Program-made: the position numbers and the translations under genes
Notes under the pieces: generated by a model
The model's input: only the letters and a program-made list of their open reading frames with translations
What the model was told of the DNA's origin: nothing
Database searches by the model: none
Assembly (NCBI GenBank): GCA_028284155.1
Contig: JANQSF010000098.1
Coordinates: 124,001-188,000, forward strand
Direction of reading: 5' to 3'
Length of the DNA stretch: 64,000 bases
Source of the DNA: Phycisphaeraceae bacterium
GTDB taxonomy: Bacteria; Planctomycetota; Phycisphaerae; Phycisphaerales; Phycisphaeraceae
In this document: piece after piece, positions 50,301-58,729 of the stretch
Layout: every line of letters starts with the position of its first letter
How positions within the stretch are numbered: position 1 is the first letter of the stretch

Positions 50301-52168
50301 GCGCCGTCGTACTTCACCTCGTGCTGCAACACGCCCAGAAAACCGATCGCGTTGCAGATCAAAAAGTTGCCGTTGTTTTCCGGCGGGAAGTGGCTGCTCG
50401 AAAGAATACCCGTCGCCGGCACGGGTCGCACGCGCTTGCGGTACCACTGTTGCGGCGCGCCGACGCCCTTGCCGATCGCCATGTGCGAACCGGTGCCGCT
50501 CGTGCCGTCGGTGGCGAACTGGTAACCCCACTGGTCGATCACGTGGCCGTGCGGGTTCGGGCCGATCGGGAAGTGGAAGTCGATCTCGAACGTCCGGGGG
50601 TCGAAGCGGTAGACGCCCGACCGCGTCGAGCGGAACGTCTTGGTCGGTGTCTCGGCGTTCGTCACGTGGAACACGCCACGCGACCAGTACAGCCCGCCGT
50701 CCGGCGCGACGACCAGCGCGTTAGCGGTGTGGTGCGTGTCGGCGCTCGAGACGCCCTGGAACATGCGGATCTTGACGTCGGCCTTGTCGTCGCCGTCGGT
50801 GTCTTTGAGGAACCAGATCTCCGGCGCCGCCGCGACCAGCACGCCGCCGCCCCAGAACGCGAAGCCCGTAATGCTGTTCAGTCCTTCGGCGAAAACAATC
50901 ATCTTGTCAGCCTTGCCGTCGCCGTCTTCGTCGGGCAGGATGACCAGCTTGTCCTTCAACTCTTCCTTCGGGTTCCAGTGCGGGTAGGTCGGCCAGGTCG
51001 CGACCCACAGCCGACCGTCCGGGTCGACCGACATCTGCACGGGGTTGATCAGGTCGGGGAACATCTCCTCCGAGGCGAACAGGTTGACCTTCATCCCCTT
51101 GGCGACCTTCATCTTGCCGATCGCCTCCTCGCCGCCGAGGAACGGGTACTTGCCGCCCTCCAGCGGGCCGGGCCGGTTCGTCTTGACCTTCAACAGCGGC
51201 GGCGTGTTCGAGTCGTCCACCTTCAGGTCACTACCGCGCGCCACGGCCCAGACGCGCTTTTGTCGGTTGGCGGTCATGACCTCGAAGACGTCCATCTCGC
51301 GTTGCATGACGTCGGCGTTCGATTGGCCGTGCCAGTTCAGCTTCGATCGGCCGCCGTACACGTTGTAGCCGTCCACCGTGCGGTACAGGTTGAACCAGTG
51401 GAAGTTCTTGTCGAGGATCGCGGCGCGAAGGCGCTTCAGGTGGTCGCGGTTGTGCTTTGGCGTCAGGCCGAACAGGTAAGTGTCGATCACGTGGGCGACC
51501 TGACGGTTGCCCTCGGTCGTCAGGTGGATGCCGTTCATGGTCATCGGCCGAAAGTTGGCGTCGTACAACTTCTGCGAAGCTGTGAACAGGTCGATGGCGG
51601 GCACGCCCTTTTCCTTCGCCACATCGATGATCGCCTTGGCGTACAGGCTGAGCCGGGCGTTATTCTCTTTGCCGTCGGGCAGGTGCGGGCTCTTGAGGTC
51701 TTCGTGCGTGATCGGTGTGAACAGCACGACGCGCGCGTTGCTCTTGCCGTTGTACTTCTGCTGCAGTGTGTGATCGACCCACGCGGCCAGCTTCTTCTTG
51801 AACGCGTCAACGCCGCCCTCGCCGGCGAACGATTCGTTGTAGCCGAAGAACGCGAACACGACGTCGGTCTTGCAGCGGGTCAGCCAGTGGTCGGGCGTGC
51901 CGAAGTTGTTCGACCTCGGCCGCTTGTCGATCTCGTCGCCCGTGAAGCCGAGGTTGCGGAACGACAGGTCGTGGTTGGGGAACCGCGCCTGGATGAGCGT
52001 TTCCAGCCAACCGTCGTGCTGCATCCGGTCGGCCAGGTTGTTGCCGACGTAGCTGATGTGGTCGCCCTTCTTGAGTTCGAGCTTCTGCGCCAAGCCGGGC
52101 GCGGCGAGGCTGAGCAGCAGGGCGAAAGTGGCGGTCGTGATGACAATGCGACGGGTTCTCGAATGCAT
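47324..52168 (-). CDS. Giant SGNH / PVC-dehydrogenase propeller / HEAT / discoidin / cupredoxin / cytochrome c fusion
   Basis: 1614 residues with signal peptide (1-27). Order: SGNH-hydrolase-like domain (about 28-245) whose catalytic block reads GNNL (42-45) instead of GDSL, and MNGIHL instead of DxxH, so the esterase triad is probably lost. Then a PVC-type membrane-bound dehydrogenase-like propeller (about 345-690, with DEDGDGKADK and DTDGDDKADV loops), HEAT repeats (about 700-1010), and a discoidin/F5-8C domain (about 1055-1195). Next an azurin-like cupredoxin with ligands His1346, Cys1413, His1418 and Met1422 (C-x4-H-x3-M), and a class I cytochrome c domain CAQCH (1480-1484) with Met1580 as sixth ligand. 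Planctomycete-type heme-binding proteins normally have only part of this set. ATG at 52168 with GGAG. Likely an electron-transferring surface or periplasmic protein acting on carbohydrate. Confidence 0.88.
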   Translation of the reverse strand: MHSRTRRIVITTATFALLLSLAAPGLAQKLELKKGDHISYVGNNLADRMQHDGWLETLIQARFPNHDLSFRNLGFTGDEIDKRPRSNNFGTPDHWLTRCKTDVVFAFFGYNESFAGEGGVDAFKKKLAAWVDHTLQQKYNGKSNARVVLFTPITHEDLKSPHLPDGKENNARLSLYAKAIIDVAKEKGVPAIDLFTASQKLYDANFRPMTMNGIHLTTEGNRQVAHVIDTYLFGLTPKHNRDHLKRLRAAILDKNFHWFNLYRTVDGYNVYGGRSKLNWHGQSNADVMQREMDVFEVMTANRQKRVWAVARGSDLKVDDSNTPPLLKVKTNRPGPLEGGKYPFLGGEEAIGKMKVAKGMKVNLFASEEMFPDLINPVQMSVDPDGRLWVATWPTYPHWNPKEELKDKLVILPDEDGDGKADKMIVFAEGLNSITGFAFWGGGVLVAAAPEIWFLKDTDGDDKADVKIRMFQGVSSADTHHTANALVVAPDGGLYWSRGVFHVTNAETPTKTFRSTRSGVYRFDPRTFEIDFHFPIGPNPHGHVIDQWGYQFATDGTSGTGSHMAIGKGVGAPQQWYRKRVRPVPATGILSSSHFPPENNGNFLICNAIGFLGVLQHEVKYDGATITAHEIEPIVVSSDPNFRPTDLEVAGDGALYISDWCNPLIGHMQHNMRDPNRDALHGRIYRVTYEGRPLLKPVKLIGKPLQDVFRAFYAKENGTRYRARLELSGRKTTDVVAALSAWTSSIQPDSPENEQALLESLWVFQEHRVPNEALLRKVLKAKEPRVRAAAIRTLGHWGPNGIENWAELLIAAARDAEPLVRAEAVIAAPSFEGVAAAEAIFEAATRPTDVQLDFNLNWARGQLNIDAIVRNAVESGKPLSKAAQAYALQKASISSLLKMEMNEAVAEALLTRTGVKPNDRLTALEYLSNSHKQSVAVVLIAAMHNNDGKFTATLPDLAKLLPGRPTAELKSAVNDLGLLAVQGKNPAVKEAAYAAMIIAEGGPITARHLANQSMGNMQTFLRSLRLINSKSVHASVYPDVKRLTHTLPPNLKADADANPGTVGRFVRIELPRRGTLTLAEVEVMSGGVNVAKGKKASQLNVASGGTANRAVDGDTTGVYGQGSATHTQENTPNPWWEVDLGASVPIESIKVWNRTDCCTDRLQGFTITVLDGSRAKVWSKADNKLKTHNIAFTLDGDPAAAVHLAAIDLLPHVAGNDGEAFAQLVDLIAQGKYRAQSIAAILRTSRKSWTGVKAVPLAAALRNYVPSFPLNQRTSQAFKNSQKLAQEIALILPKGQGAKLLEELADLNLQVIRIETVPTRMIYNKTRFAVVAGKPLRIVLDNKDHMPHNLLVVQPGGSEVVGPLAEKMGQEGFKKGFVPDSSLILHTIKMVNPDESKSVEFVAPTKPGKYEYVCTFPGHWRLMRGEMLVVPTAADLPPDAAGAAPRVVKNWTVDDLADDLHHVRHGRSFKAGLDVFTKLGCAQCHKIKGEGGVLGPDLTETFKKWKGDRKAILTQLIKPSDVVEEKFRAVMLENLDGDRIFGLVANKTKDYVEIVTGATTPPIRIKTADIDTQRVTKQSIMPTGLLNTLTRQEVLDLMAYIEAGGDAGHAVYKKH

Positions 52169-52503
52169 GAAGGACTCCAAGGTGCGGGTCGTTTTATATA
52201 GATGCGGGCCGACGCGGTCACGCCGGTGAACGCGGACGGACATGTTACCGCGCGGGCCTCGATTGACCTACGGGGGCAGTTGCGTGGCCGTTCTGTGTTG
52301 CAGTGTCGCCAATGGAGCACAGGGCGGAAGCCCCGTGCCTCGCCCAATGACCTTGTGCGTTGCGATCCGCGACGTATGTTTTTGATCTGGCAGTGGGCAT
52401 GCGGTGACGCTGGACGCGGCACGGGGCTTCCGCCCCGTGCTCCCTTCGTTGAATGCGCGGCTAACATGCAAGGTCTTTCTTACTTTGAACAGCGAGCCAC
52501 GTC
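52169..52503. other. Gene-less divergent spacer
   Basis: 335 bases between the giant fusion gene and the 204-residue gene. Apart from the palindrome at 52315-52442 nothing was recognised; promoters for both genes must lie here. Confidence 0.5.
52315..52442. repeat. GGCGGAAGCCCCGTGCC-type palindrome
   Basis: 25-base arms (52315-52339 and 52418-52442) with one mismatch, around a 78-base loop. GC-rich arms beginning GAGCAC. Non-coding. Confidence 0.85.
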
Positions 52504-53118
52504 ATGGCCAAAGAATTCAGCAAGCACCAGCAGGGCATCGTCAAACGCTACTACGAGCACCACGAGACGATCCAGAGCAACAAGCTGTCCGAACTCGTCT
52601 CGGAACTCTGGCTTGCGGACACCGAAAAGAAGAAGACCAAGCTTTGGGGCAAGGCGCAGGTCGCGCTGATGCGGCTGGGCGTTGACGCCAACGAGGTCGC
52701 CGCGGCCGTGGGCGACCGCGACCTGGAAGCGCTGGCCGCGCTCGTCGCGAAGGTCGATGCCGGCACGGCTCCGAAGGACGACGGTTCGGGTGAATCGGGT
52801 GGGCCGAAGCGCGTGCCGCAGCACGACGACACACGCACGGTCAAACAGATGCGTCAGGAGAAGCAGGCAGAGGGCGGCTACGACTCGCTCGACGAAGCGA
52901 ACCTGCGGCGTGCGATGAACGCGTTCAAACGCAAGCTCAAGTCGATCCGCCGCGACGACGAGTCGCGACTCGGCGGCCGATACACCTCGGCCGGCCGATC
53001 GTCCGACATCACGGCGATTCAACCGCCGAACCAGTTCCCCGCCGCGGTCTGGAACAAGCTGGTCGAAAAGGGCAAGCTGCGCCGCGCGGGGCAAGGGACG
53101 TATGAGGTGGCGAAGTGA
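52504..53118 (+). CDS. Conserved-looking protein of unknown function
   Basis: 204 residues, not recognised. Starts MAKEFSKHQQGIVKRYYEHHETIQ and is rich in Lys, Arg, Glu and Asp. The first ~90 residues look helical (KLSELVSELWLADTEKKKTK), followed by a Gly/Ser/Asp-rich stretch, a basic helix (LRRAMNAFKRKLKSIRRDDESR) and a short C-terminal region. A soluble cytoplasmic protein by composition. It starts 335 bases from the divergent giant gene and ends just before a repeat. Confidence 0.5.
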   Translation: MAKEFSKHQQGIVKRYYEHHETIQSNKLSELVSELWLADTEKKKTKLWGKAQVALMRLGVDANEVAAAVGDRDLEALAALVAKVDAGTAPKDDGSGESGGPKRVPQHDDTRTVKQMRQEKQAEGGYDSLDEANLRRAMNAFKRKLKSIRRDDESRLGGRYTSAGRSSDITAIQPPNQFPAAVWNKLVEKGKLRRAGQGTYEVAK

Positions 53119-53119
53119 T

Positions 53120-53152
53120 GGAGAGGCACGAAGGCACGTAGGCACGGAGGCA
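53120..53152. repeat. GGCACGAAGGCAC-type repeat, copy 2
   Basis: One difference from the complement of 14814-14846 over 33 bases. It starts two bases after the stop of the unknown gene and continues as GGCACGGAGG reiterations to about 53162. Confidence 0.7.
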
Positions 53153-53359
53153 CGGAGGGGCGGTTGACCGGACGTCTCGATTAGCGGCGTGCCCGCCCCC
53201 GGAATCGGCCGCCTTCCGGATTGATAGTCGCTGCATTCGGAATACGCCTGTCGCGTGAACGCGTTTGGATGCAACCCGTCACCTCGCGCGACGTGGCTGC
53301 AATACTCCAACGCAACAATCTTGATTCATTCTCAACCAGACCGACACGAGGAATACGAC

Positions 53360-54715
53360 ATGACGACCCGTTATCACAACACCGCCACGCAGCCCACACG
53401 CCGACGCTTCCTGCGCAACTCGGCGATGGCGGGAATCACGTTCGCGTTCGCGCCGGGGATCGCGCGGACTTACGCGGCCAATGAGAAGCTGCGCATGGCG
53501 TCGATCGGCGCGGGCGGGCAGGCGTCGGGCGGTGTGAGTTCGGGCCTCGGGCAGCAGCTTGTGGCCGTGGCCGAGGTCGACCTTGGCGGCAAGGCCAAGA
53601 AGATGATCGAACGTGTCACGAAACAGTCGCCCGACACGAAGATTTACACCGACTACCGCAAGCTGTTCGACGCGCACGGCGATCTGGACGCGGTTGCGGT
53701 GGCGACGCCGGACCACAACCACTTCAGCGCGTCGTTGCGCGCGATGGAGGCCGGCGCGGGCGTCTACTGTGAGAAGCCGCTGACGTGGTCGATCTATGAA
53801 GCGCGCAAGCTCCGCGAGGTCGCCGCGGCCAAGAAGGTGCCGACGCAGATGGGCAACCAGGGCCACTCCAGCGACTCGATCCGATTGATCTGTGAAAACA
53901 TCTGGGCGGGCAACCTGGGCGAGGTGCGGGAGGTTCATTGCATCTCGAACCGGCGGTTCAGCGCCGGCGACAAACGGCCAGCCAGCAAGCCCGTGCCCAA
54001 GGGGCTGGACTGGGAGGCGTGGATCGGCCCCGCGCCGTTCCGTGAGTATCATGACGGGCTGCATTCGTTCAGTTGGCGGGGTTGGCTTGACTTCGGCACC
54101 GGCTCGCTGGGCGACATGGCCTGTCACACCATGGACGGCGCGGTCTGGGCGTTGAAGCTCTATGAGGTTGATAGCTTCACCGTCGAATCGTTACACGGCA
54201 AGCCGACGAAGGAAGGCTACCCGCGTGAGGCTGAGATCCGCTACGGCTTCCCCGCGCGCGGCGACATGCCGCCGGTGACGCTGACGTGGTACCACGGCGG
54301 CAAGAAACCGCCGCGCCCGCGCGACCTGGACGAGGGCCAGCCGATCCAAAGCCAGGGGTCGTACTTCATCGGCGACAAGTGCTCGATGCAGTCGGGCAGC
54401 CACTGCCAGGGCACGCGCCTGCTGCCGGCCAAGGTCGCCAAAGAAACGCCCAAGCCCAAGCAGGTCATCGAGCGCGTCAAGGGCGGCCACCGCGGCGACT
54501 GGATGAACGCGTGCAAGGAACGCAACGGGCGACAGCCGTCAAGCAACTTCGACTACGCCGGCCGACTCACCGAGATCGTCCTGGCCGGCAACCTCGCGCA
54601 ACTCAGCGGCGAGAAGGTGACGTACAGCCTGAAAACGGGCAAGACCGACAACGAAAAGGCCAACGCGTTCCTCGGCCGACCGGCGCGGAAGGGGTGGGAG
54701 CACGGGTATGGGTGA
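53360..54715 (+). CDS. Tat-exported Gfo/Idh/MocA-family oxidoreductase
   Basis: 451 residues. Twin-arginine signal TRRRFLRNSAMAGITFAFA (about 13-31), a Rossmann NAD(P) domain starting RMASIGAGGQASGG (about 45-58), DAVAVATPDHNH, and the family motif YCEKPLTW with the conserved Glu-Lys-Pro. The C-terminal domain includes DMACHTMDGAVWAL, the His-containing strand of the sugar-dehydrogenase family. These proteins act on sugars and inositols; a Tat-exported version with its own cofactor is common in planctomycetes. ATG at 53360 with GAGG about eight bases upstream. The frame upstream to 53255 is open but lacks a signal. Confidence 0.9.
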   Translation: MTTRYHNTATQPTRRRFLRNSAMAGITFAFAPGIARTYAANEKLRMASIGAGGQASGGVSSGLGQQLVAVAEVDLGGKAKKMIERVTKQSPDTKIYTDYRKLFDAHGDLDAVAVATPDHNHFSASLRAMEAGAGVYCEKPLTWSIYEARKLREVAAAKKVPTQMGNQGHSSDSIRLICENIWAGNLGEVREVHCISNRRFSAGDKRPASKPVPKGLDWEAWIGPAPFREYHDGLHSFSWRGWLDFGTGSLGDMACHTMDGAVWALKLYEVDSFTVESLHGKPTKEGYPREAEIRYGFPARGDMPPVTLTWYHGGKKPPRPRDLDEGQPIQSQGSYFIGDKCSMQSGSHCQGTRLLPAKVAKETPKPKQVIERVKGGHRGDWMNACKERNGRQPSSNFDYAGRLTEIVLAGNLAQLSGEKVTYSLKTGKTDNEKANAFLGRPARKGWEHGYG

Positions 54716-54768
54716 GTCATTGCGGTTCTGAAAGATCGGCAGCGTCTTGAATCGCCGATAACAGGTTT

Positions 54769-55197
54769 ATGGCACGCTCTTCGACGAGCGCCGTCTCAAC
54801 GACCACCGTGCCCACGCGCCCGCGACGTCGAACGCGGAAGCGCAAGCGGCGGGGCGGTCGCCGTGCGCGGCGGTTTGCCGCGCGTTGCACATGGGCCGTC
54901 CTGCTCATGCAGGGCGCGGTGCTGCTCACCTTTGCCGTCACGCCGTCATGGTGGCTGCCCGAGGCCGGCGGGTTCTGGGCGATGGTGTGGGCGTACTTCC
55001 ATCAGCCGCAGTTCTACCCGCTGGTTGTGCTGCTCATCGGGGGGCCGATGCTGACGGTCGTCGCGTGGCATACGAACGGCCCGCACCGCACGTGGTTGTT
55101 CGTCGCGTGGTGCGTCTTCCTGATCGTCCTGTTCTGGCATTGGCAAGACCGCGTGGTCGTGATGGTCGACGTGCTGCAACGATTGTGGATGGAATAG
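54769..55197 (+). CDS. Small basic membrane protein
   Basis: 142 residues, not recognised. A strongly basic N-terminus (TRPRRRTRKRKRRGGRRARR, about 19-38) precedes three hydrophobic segments (about 43-60, 70-95, 100-125, ending IVLFWHWQDRVVVMV). The first ATG at 54769 is 53 bases after the previous gene. It converges with the aldo/keto reductase. Function unknown. Confidence 0.55.
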   Translation: MARSSTSAVSTTTVPTRPRRRTRKRKRRGGRRARRFAARCTWAVLLMQGAVLLTFAVTPSWWLPEAGGFWAMVWAYFHQPQFYPLVVLLIGGPMLTVVAWHTNGPHRTWLFVAWCVFLIVLFWHWQDRVVVMVDVLQRLWME

Positions 55198-55201
55198 ACG
55201 G

Positions 55202-56170
55202 TCAAATCGGCGACACCGTCACCGGCTCGCCACGCGCCGCCAGCGCCGCGTCGATGCGGGCGCGGTGGTCGTCACTCAACAAACAGTTCATCCCGCCGAC
55301 GTTTTCGATGATCTGGTCCGGCCGTTTCGCGCCGACCAGCGCGCACGTGATGCCCGGTTGGGTGATCGTCCAGTTGAGTGTGAGTTGACTCATTGAGACG
55401 CCGGCGTCGTCGGCGATCGGGCGCAGCGCGTCGAGCAGGTCCTGGTTGCGCTGCCACTCGTCGCCCTGGAACATCGGGTACTTCTTGCGCCCGTCCTTCG
55501 GGTCGAAGACGTGGCCGCGTGTGAGCTTGCCGGCCAGTAAGCCTTTCATCAGCGGCCAATAGACGCAGACGGACACGTCGTTTTCGACGCACCATGCGAG
55601 TCGTCCGTCGCGCTCGATGTCGCGCTGGATCATGTTGTATGGCGGCTGATACGCGGTGACGGGACACACCTCGGCAAACGCGCGCATCTGTTCAAGCGAC
55701 GTGTTCGACAGGCCGACGCTGCGTGTCTTACCCGCCTCGATCAAGTCCTTGAACCCGCCAGCCACCTCGGACATCGGCGTGTCGCCGTCGGGCGCGTGCA
55801 GGTAGAGCAGGTCGACGTGGTCGGTGTCAAGCCGTTGCAGGCTTTCGTCGCACTCGCGTTTGATCGTTTCGGGTCGCGAGTCGAGCACGCGGTCAAGGTT
55901 GTCGTCCCAGTGCAGGCCGCCCTTGGTGGCGATAACCAACTCGTCACGCCGATGGCCGAGCGCCTGCGCGATGCGCTTCTCGCTCTCGCCGTCGGCGCCG
56001 TAGCAGTAGGCCGTGTCGAGAAAGTTCACGCCGTGATCGACCGCGGCCTGAAGCGTCGCGAGGCTATCGGACTCATTGACCTGCAAACTGGTCATGCCGG
56101 CAATCGGCCAACAGCCCAGAGCGATTGGGGAGATCGAGATACCGGTCCTGCCGAGCGTGCGGTGTTGCAT
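55202..56170 (-). CDS. Aldo/keto reductase
   Basis: 322 residues. Barrel-type NADPH-dependent reductase. The catalytic tetrad is visible: Asp52 with Tyr57 in NFLDTAYCYG, Lys83 in VIATKGGL and His in LLYLHAPDGD near 126. C-terminal cofactor segment CALVGAKRPDQIIENVGG. Reduces aldehydes or keto sugars; substrate unknown. ATG at 56170 just inside a 140-base divergent spacer facing the glycan transport gene. Confidence 0.88.
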   Translation of the reverse strand: MQHRTLGRTGISISPIALGCWPIAGMTSLQVNESDSLATLQAAVDHGVNFLDTAYCYGADGESEKRIAQALGHRRDELVIATKGGLHWDDNLDRVLDSRPETIKRECDESLQRLDTDHVDLLYLHAPDGDTPMSEVAGGFKDLIEAGKTRSVGLSNTSLEQMRAFAEVCPVTAYQPPYNMIQRDIERDGRLAWCVENDVSVCVYWPLMKGLLAGKLTRGHVFDPKDGRKKYPMFQGDEWQRNQDLLDALRPIADDAGVSMSQLTLNWTITQPGITCALVGAKRPDQIIENVGGMNCLLSDDHRARIDAALAARGEPVTVSPI

Positions 56171-56310
56171 GGCGTGGATGATAGCGACGGACCGGTCCGA
56201 TAGGCGTTCACGCTCTTAACATGGGGTTCTCCCGTTGGCGACGATCAAGTCGCCGCCCGATCCCGACGATCAGCCCTGTGAGACTTTGCCGATGGTGACG
56301 GTCGCGCCGG

Positions 56311-57210
56311 ATGCGCAGCCGACGGTCGGCATCAAGGGCTGTTGATTTGTCAGCCGACGCATCACAAGTGCTTTCCGCGGCCGGGGCGCGTCGCGCGACG
56401 GTGATCCGTCCGCGCGGGGCTTCGCCCTGGGACCGGCTGTTCGACCTGTTCCGTTATCGCGACCTGCTGATCCTGCTGGCCGTGCGTGACCTGAAGGTGC
56501 GCTACAAGCAGACGGTGCTCGGCGCGGCGTGGGCTGTGTTGCAACCGCTGGTCACGATGGTCGTGTTGCACGTGTTCTTTGGGCAGGTGCTCGGCGTGGC
56601 TGAGCGCGTGGGCAGCGCGGCTTATCCGGTCTTCCTTTATGCGGGCTTGGCGCCGTGGATGCTCTTCGCCGCGGCGACGACCGCGACCAGCGGGAGCCTC
56701 GTCAATGAGGCCGGCCTGCTGCGCAAGGTCTACTTCCCGCGGCTCGTGTTGCCCATCGCGGCGCTGGGCGCGCCGCTGGTCGACTACCTGATCGCATCGG
56801 TCGTGCTGTTCGGCCTGATGGCGTGGTTCGGCGTCGCGGCGACGTGGCAGGTCGCGCTGCTGCCGATCGCGGTGGTCAGCGTGCTCATCGCCGTCGTCGG
56901 TATGGGAGTGACGTTGGCCGGCCTGACCGTCCGCTTCCGCGACGTGCGCCACGTCGTACCGTTCCTCGTGCAGACGCTGTTCTTCCTCACGCCGGTCATT
57001 TATCCCGTGACGATCCTGCCGACGCAGTGGCGTTGGCTGATCCAGTTGAACCCGATGGCCGGCACGATCGAAGCCTGCCGCGGCGCGATCCTCGGCACGC
57101 CGATCGACTACGCGGGCTGGGGCTTGTCGACGACCGTCGGCGCGCTGTTGTGCGTCGTCGGCGTCGCGTGGTTCATCCGCGCGGAACGACGATTCGCGGA
57201 CATTGTGTGA
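56311..57210 (+). CDS. wzm: ABC-2 type polysaccharide transporter permease (Wzm-like)
   Basis: 299 residues with six hydrophobic segments. The start of the membrane part (YRDLLILLAVRDLKVRYKQTVLGAAWAVLQP) and QWRWLIQLNPMAGTIEACRGAILG near the end are typical of O-antigen or polysaccharide ABC-2 permeases such as Wzm. Exports an undecaprenyl-linked glycan with the Wzt ATPase. The start is unsure: ATG at 56311 lacks a good ribosome site. It heads the surface-glycan locus, with a palindromic element (57228-57412) between it and wzt. Confidence 0.87.
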   Translation: MRSRRSASRAVDLSADASQVLSAAGARRATVIRPRGASPWDRLFDLFRYRDLLILLAVRDLKVRYKQTVLGAAWAVLQPLVTMVVLHVFFGQVLGVAERVGSAAYPVFLYAGLAPWMLFAAATTATSGSLVNEAGLLRKVYFPRLVLPIAALGAPLVDYLIASVVLFGLMAWFGVAATWQVALLPIAVVSVLIAVVGMGVTLAGLTVRFRDVRHVVPFLVQTLFFLTPVIYPVTILPTQWRWLIQLNPMAGTIEACRGAILGTPIDYAGWGLSTTVGALLCVVGVAWFIRAERRFADIV

Positions 57211-57227
57211 CTAAGAGGCCAAGACGA

Positions 57228-57412
57228 GTAACCACCGAGGACACCGAGAGCACCGAGATAAGAAAAAGCAGGAAAGCAAGAGAGCAGGAAAACAGGAAAT
57301 GACGTGATGCTGAACACGGGACGCGCGGAGCAATCGACTCTCCCCTACTCCCCGCCTCCCGTTCTCCCCTTCTTCTTCTGAACTCGGTGCACTCGGTGAT
57401 CTCGGTGGTTTA
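57228..57412. repeat. ACCGAG-type palindromic element, copy 2
   Basis: 30-base arms 57228-57257 and 57383-57412 are mostly complementary. The 29 bases 57230-57258 equal the complement of 1465-1493. A purine-rich stretch of AAGCAGG reiterations and a pyrimidine-rich one lie between the arms. It separates wzm from wzt. Confidence 0.8.
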
Positions 57413-57435
57413 ACACGAAACGACGAAAACGCCCC

Positions 57436-58716
57436 ATGCCCCAACCCGCCATTCAAGTCGAAGGTCTTTCCAAGCGCTACCGCCTCGGCGGTATGCGGTC
57501 GATCGACCAGACGCTGCGCGAGGCGATCCACGACAAGGTCGAGGCGCTCTGGCGGAAGGTGCGCAAGCCGGCGCGCGACGAAAACGACCAGACGCTGTGG
57601 GCGTTGCGCGACGTGAGCTTCGACGTGGCTGAGGGCGAGGTCGTCGGCATCGTCGGGCGGAACGGTGCGGGCAAATCGACGCTGCTCAAACTCCTGTCGC
57701 GCATCACCGACCCGACGCAGGGCCAGGCGACGATCTTCGGTCGAGTCGGCAGCCTGCTCGAGGTGGGCACGGGTTTCCACCCCGAGTTGACCGGTCGCGA
57801 AAACATCTATCTGAACGGGACGATCCTGGGCATGACGCGGGCCGAGGTGCGCGACAAGTTCGACGCCATCGTCGACTTCGCCGAAATCGAGCGCTTCCTC
57901 GACACGCCGGTCAAGCGCTATTCCAGTGGCATGTTCGTCCGACTGGCCTTCGCCGTCGCGGCGCACCTCGAACCGGAAGTGCTGCTCGTCGACGAGGTGT
58001 TGGCCGTCGGTGACGCGTCGTTTCAGAGCAAGTGTCTGGGCAAGATGGGCGACGTGGCCCGCGACGGGCGGACGATCCTGTTCGTCAGCCACAACATGGC
58101 CGCGATCCGGCAGATGTGCCCGCGGTCGGTCTGGATCGACGACGGCCGACTGTGCATGGACGGCCCCAGCGAACAGGTCGTTGATGCATACCTGAATCAC
58201 ACGATGCGCCGCGGCGAAGCGGGGCACGGCGCGGTGTTTGAAACTGATCCAAGCAAGCCGTTCCAGGTCAAGCAGGTCGAAGTGGTTGACGAGCACGGTC
58301 GACCTGCGCCGACGTTGAATTGTGATCAGCCGGTGACAGTGTCGATCCATGCGACGGTGCGACGACCCGTGCACGGTTTGTACGGCTACCTACAGGTCTT
58401 TCGTAACGACGGGCATTGCGTGCTGGAGTCGGACAGTTTCGACGCCGGCGCGAACCCGCTCGACGCGTTGCCGGTCGGCGAGCATCGGCTGGACGTGACG
58501 TTCCCGCCGCGCGTGCTCGGCCACGGAGGGTACCAGGTCTATTTGAACTTCGGCAGCTCGATGAACGACGGCGGGTTCGACGTGGACACGCCGGGAGTCT
58601 GCTGCCAGTTTCAGTTGAGTGACACACGCACCGCGCGCGGCGACGGCCGACGCGGCGTGTTGAGCACCATCCTGCCTTGGCGTGTCGCGCAGGCGACGCA
58701 GGCCAAGGCCGCTTGA
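57436..58716 (+). CDS. wzt: ABC transporter ATPase with Wzt-like C-terminal domain
   Basis: 426 residues. Nucleotide-binding domain: Walker A GRNGAGKST, Q loop, signature YSSGMFVRLAFA, Walker B VLLVDEVLAVGD and H loop SHNM (about 70-230). The C-terminal ~170 residues (HTMRRGEAGHGAVFETDPSK to the end) form a beta-sandwich like the Wzt carbohydrate-binding domain, which recognises the terminal modification of the glycan to be exported. Pairs with the Wzm-like permease upstream. The ATG at 57436 follows the palindromic element by 23 bases. Confidence 0.9.
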   Translation: MPQPAIQVEGLSKRYRLGGMRSIDQTLREAIHDKVEALWRKVRKPARDENDQTLWALRDVSFDVAEGEVVGIVGRNGAGKSTLLKLLSRITDPTQGQATIFGRVGSLLEVGTGFHPELTGRENIYLNGTILGMTRAEVRDKFDAIVDFAEIERFLDTPVKRYSSGMFVRLAFAVAAHLEPEVLLVDEVLAVGDASFQSKCLGKMGDVARDGRTILFVSHNMAAIRQMCPRSVWIDDGRLCMDGPSEQVVDAYLNHTMRRGEAGHGAVFETDPSKPFQVKQVEVVDEHGRPAPTLNCDQPVTVSIHATVRRPVHGLYGYLQVFRNDGHCVLESDSFDAGANPLDALPVGEHRLDVTFPPRVLGHGGYQVYLNFGSSMNDGGFDVDTPGVCCQFQLSDTRTARGDGRRGVLSTILPWRVAQATQAKAA

Positions 58717-58729
58717 GAGACGCAGCGCT

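Noticed and set aside
49148..52201. A 1017-codon plus-strand open frame opposite the giant fusion gene
   Set aside because: It is the antisense of a gene with clear domains; the translation is Arg/Val/Gln-rich with no motifs, typical of GC-rich shadow frames.
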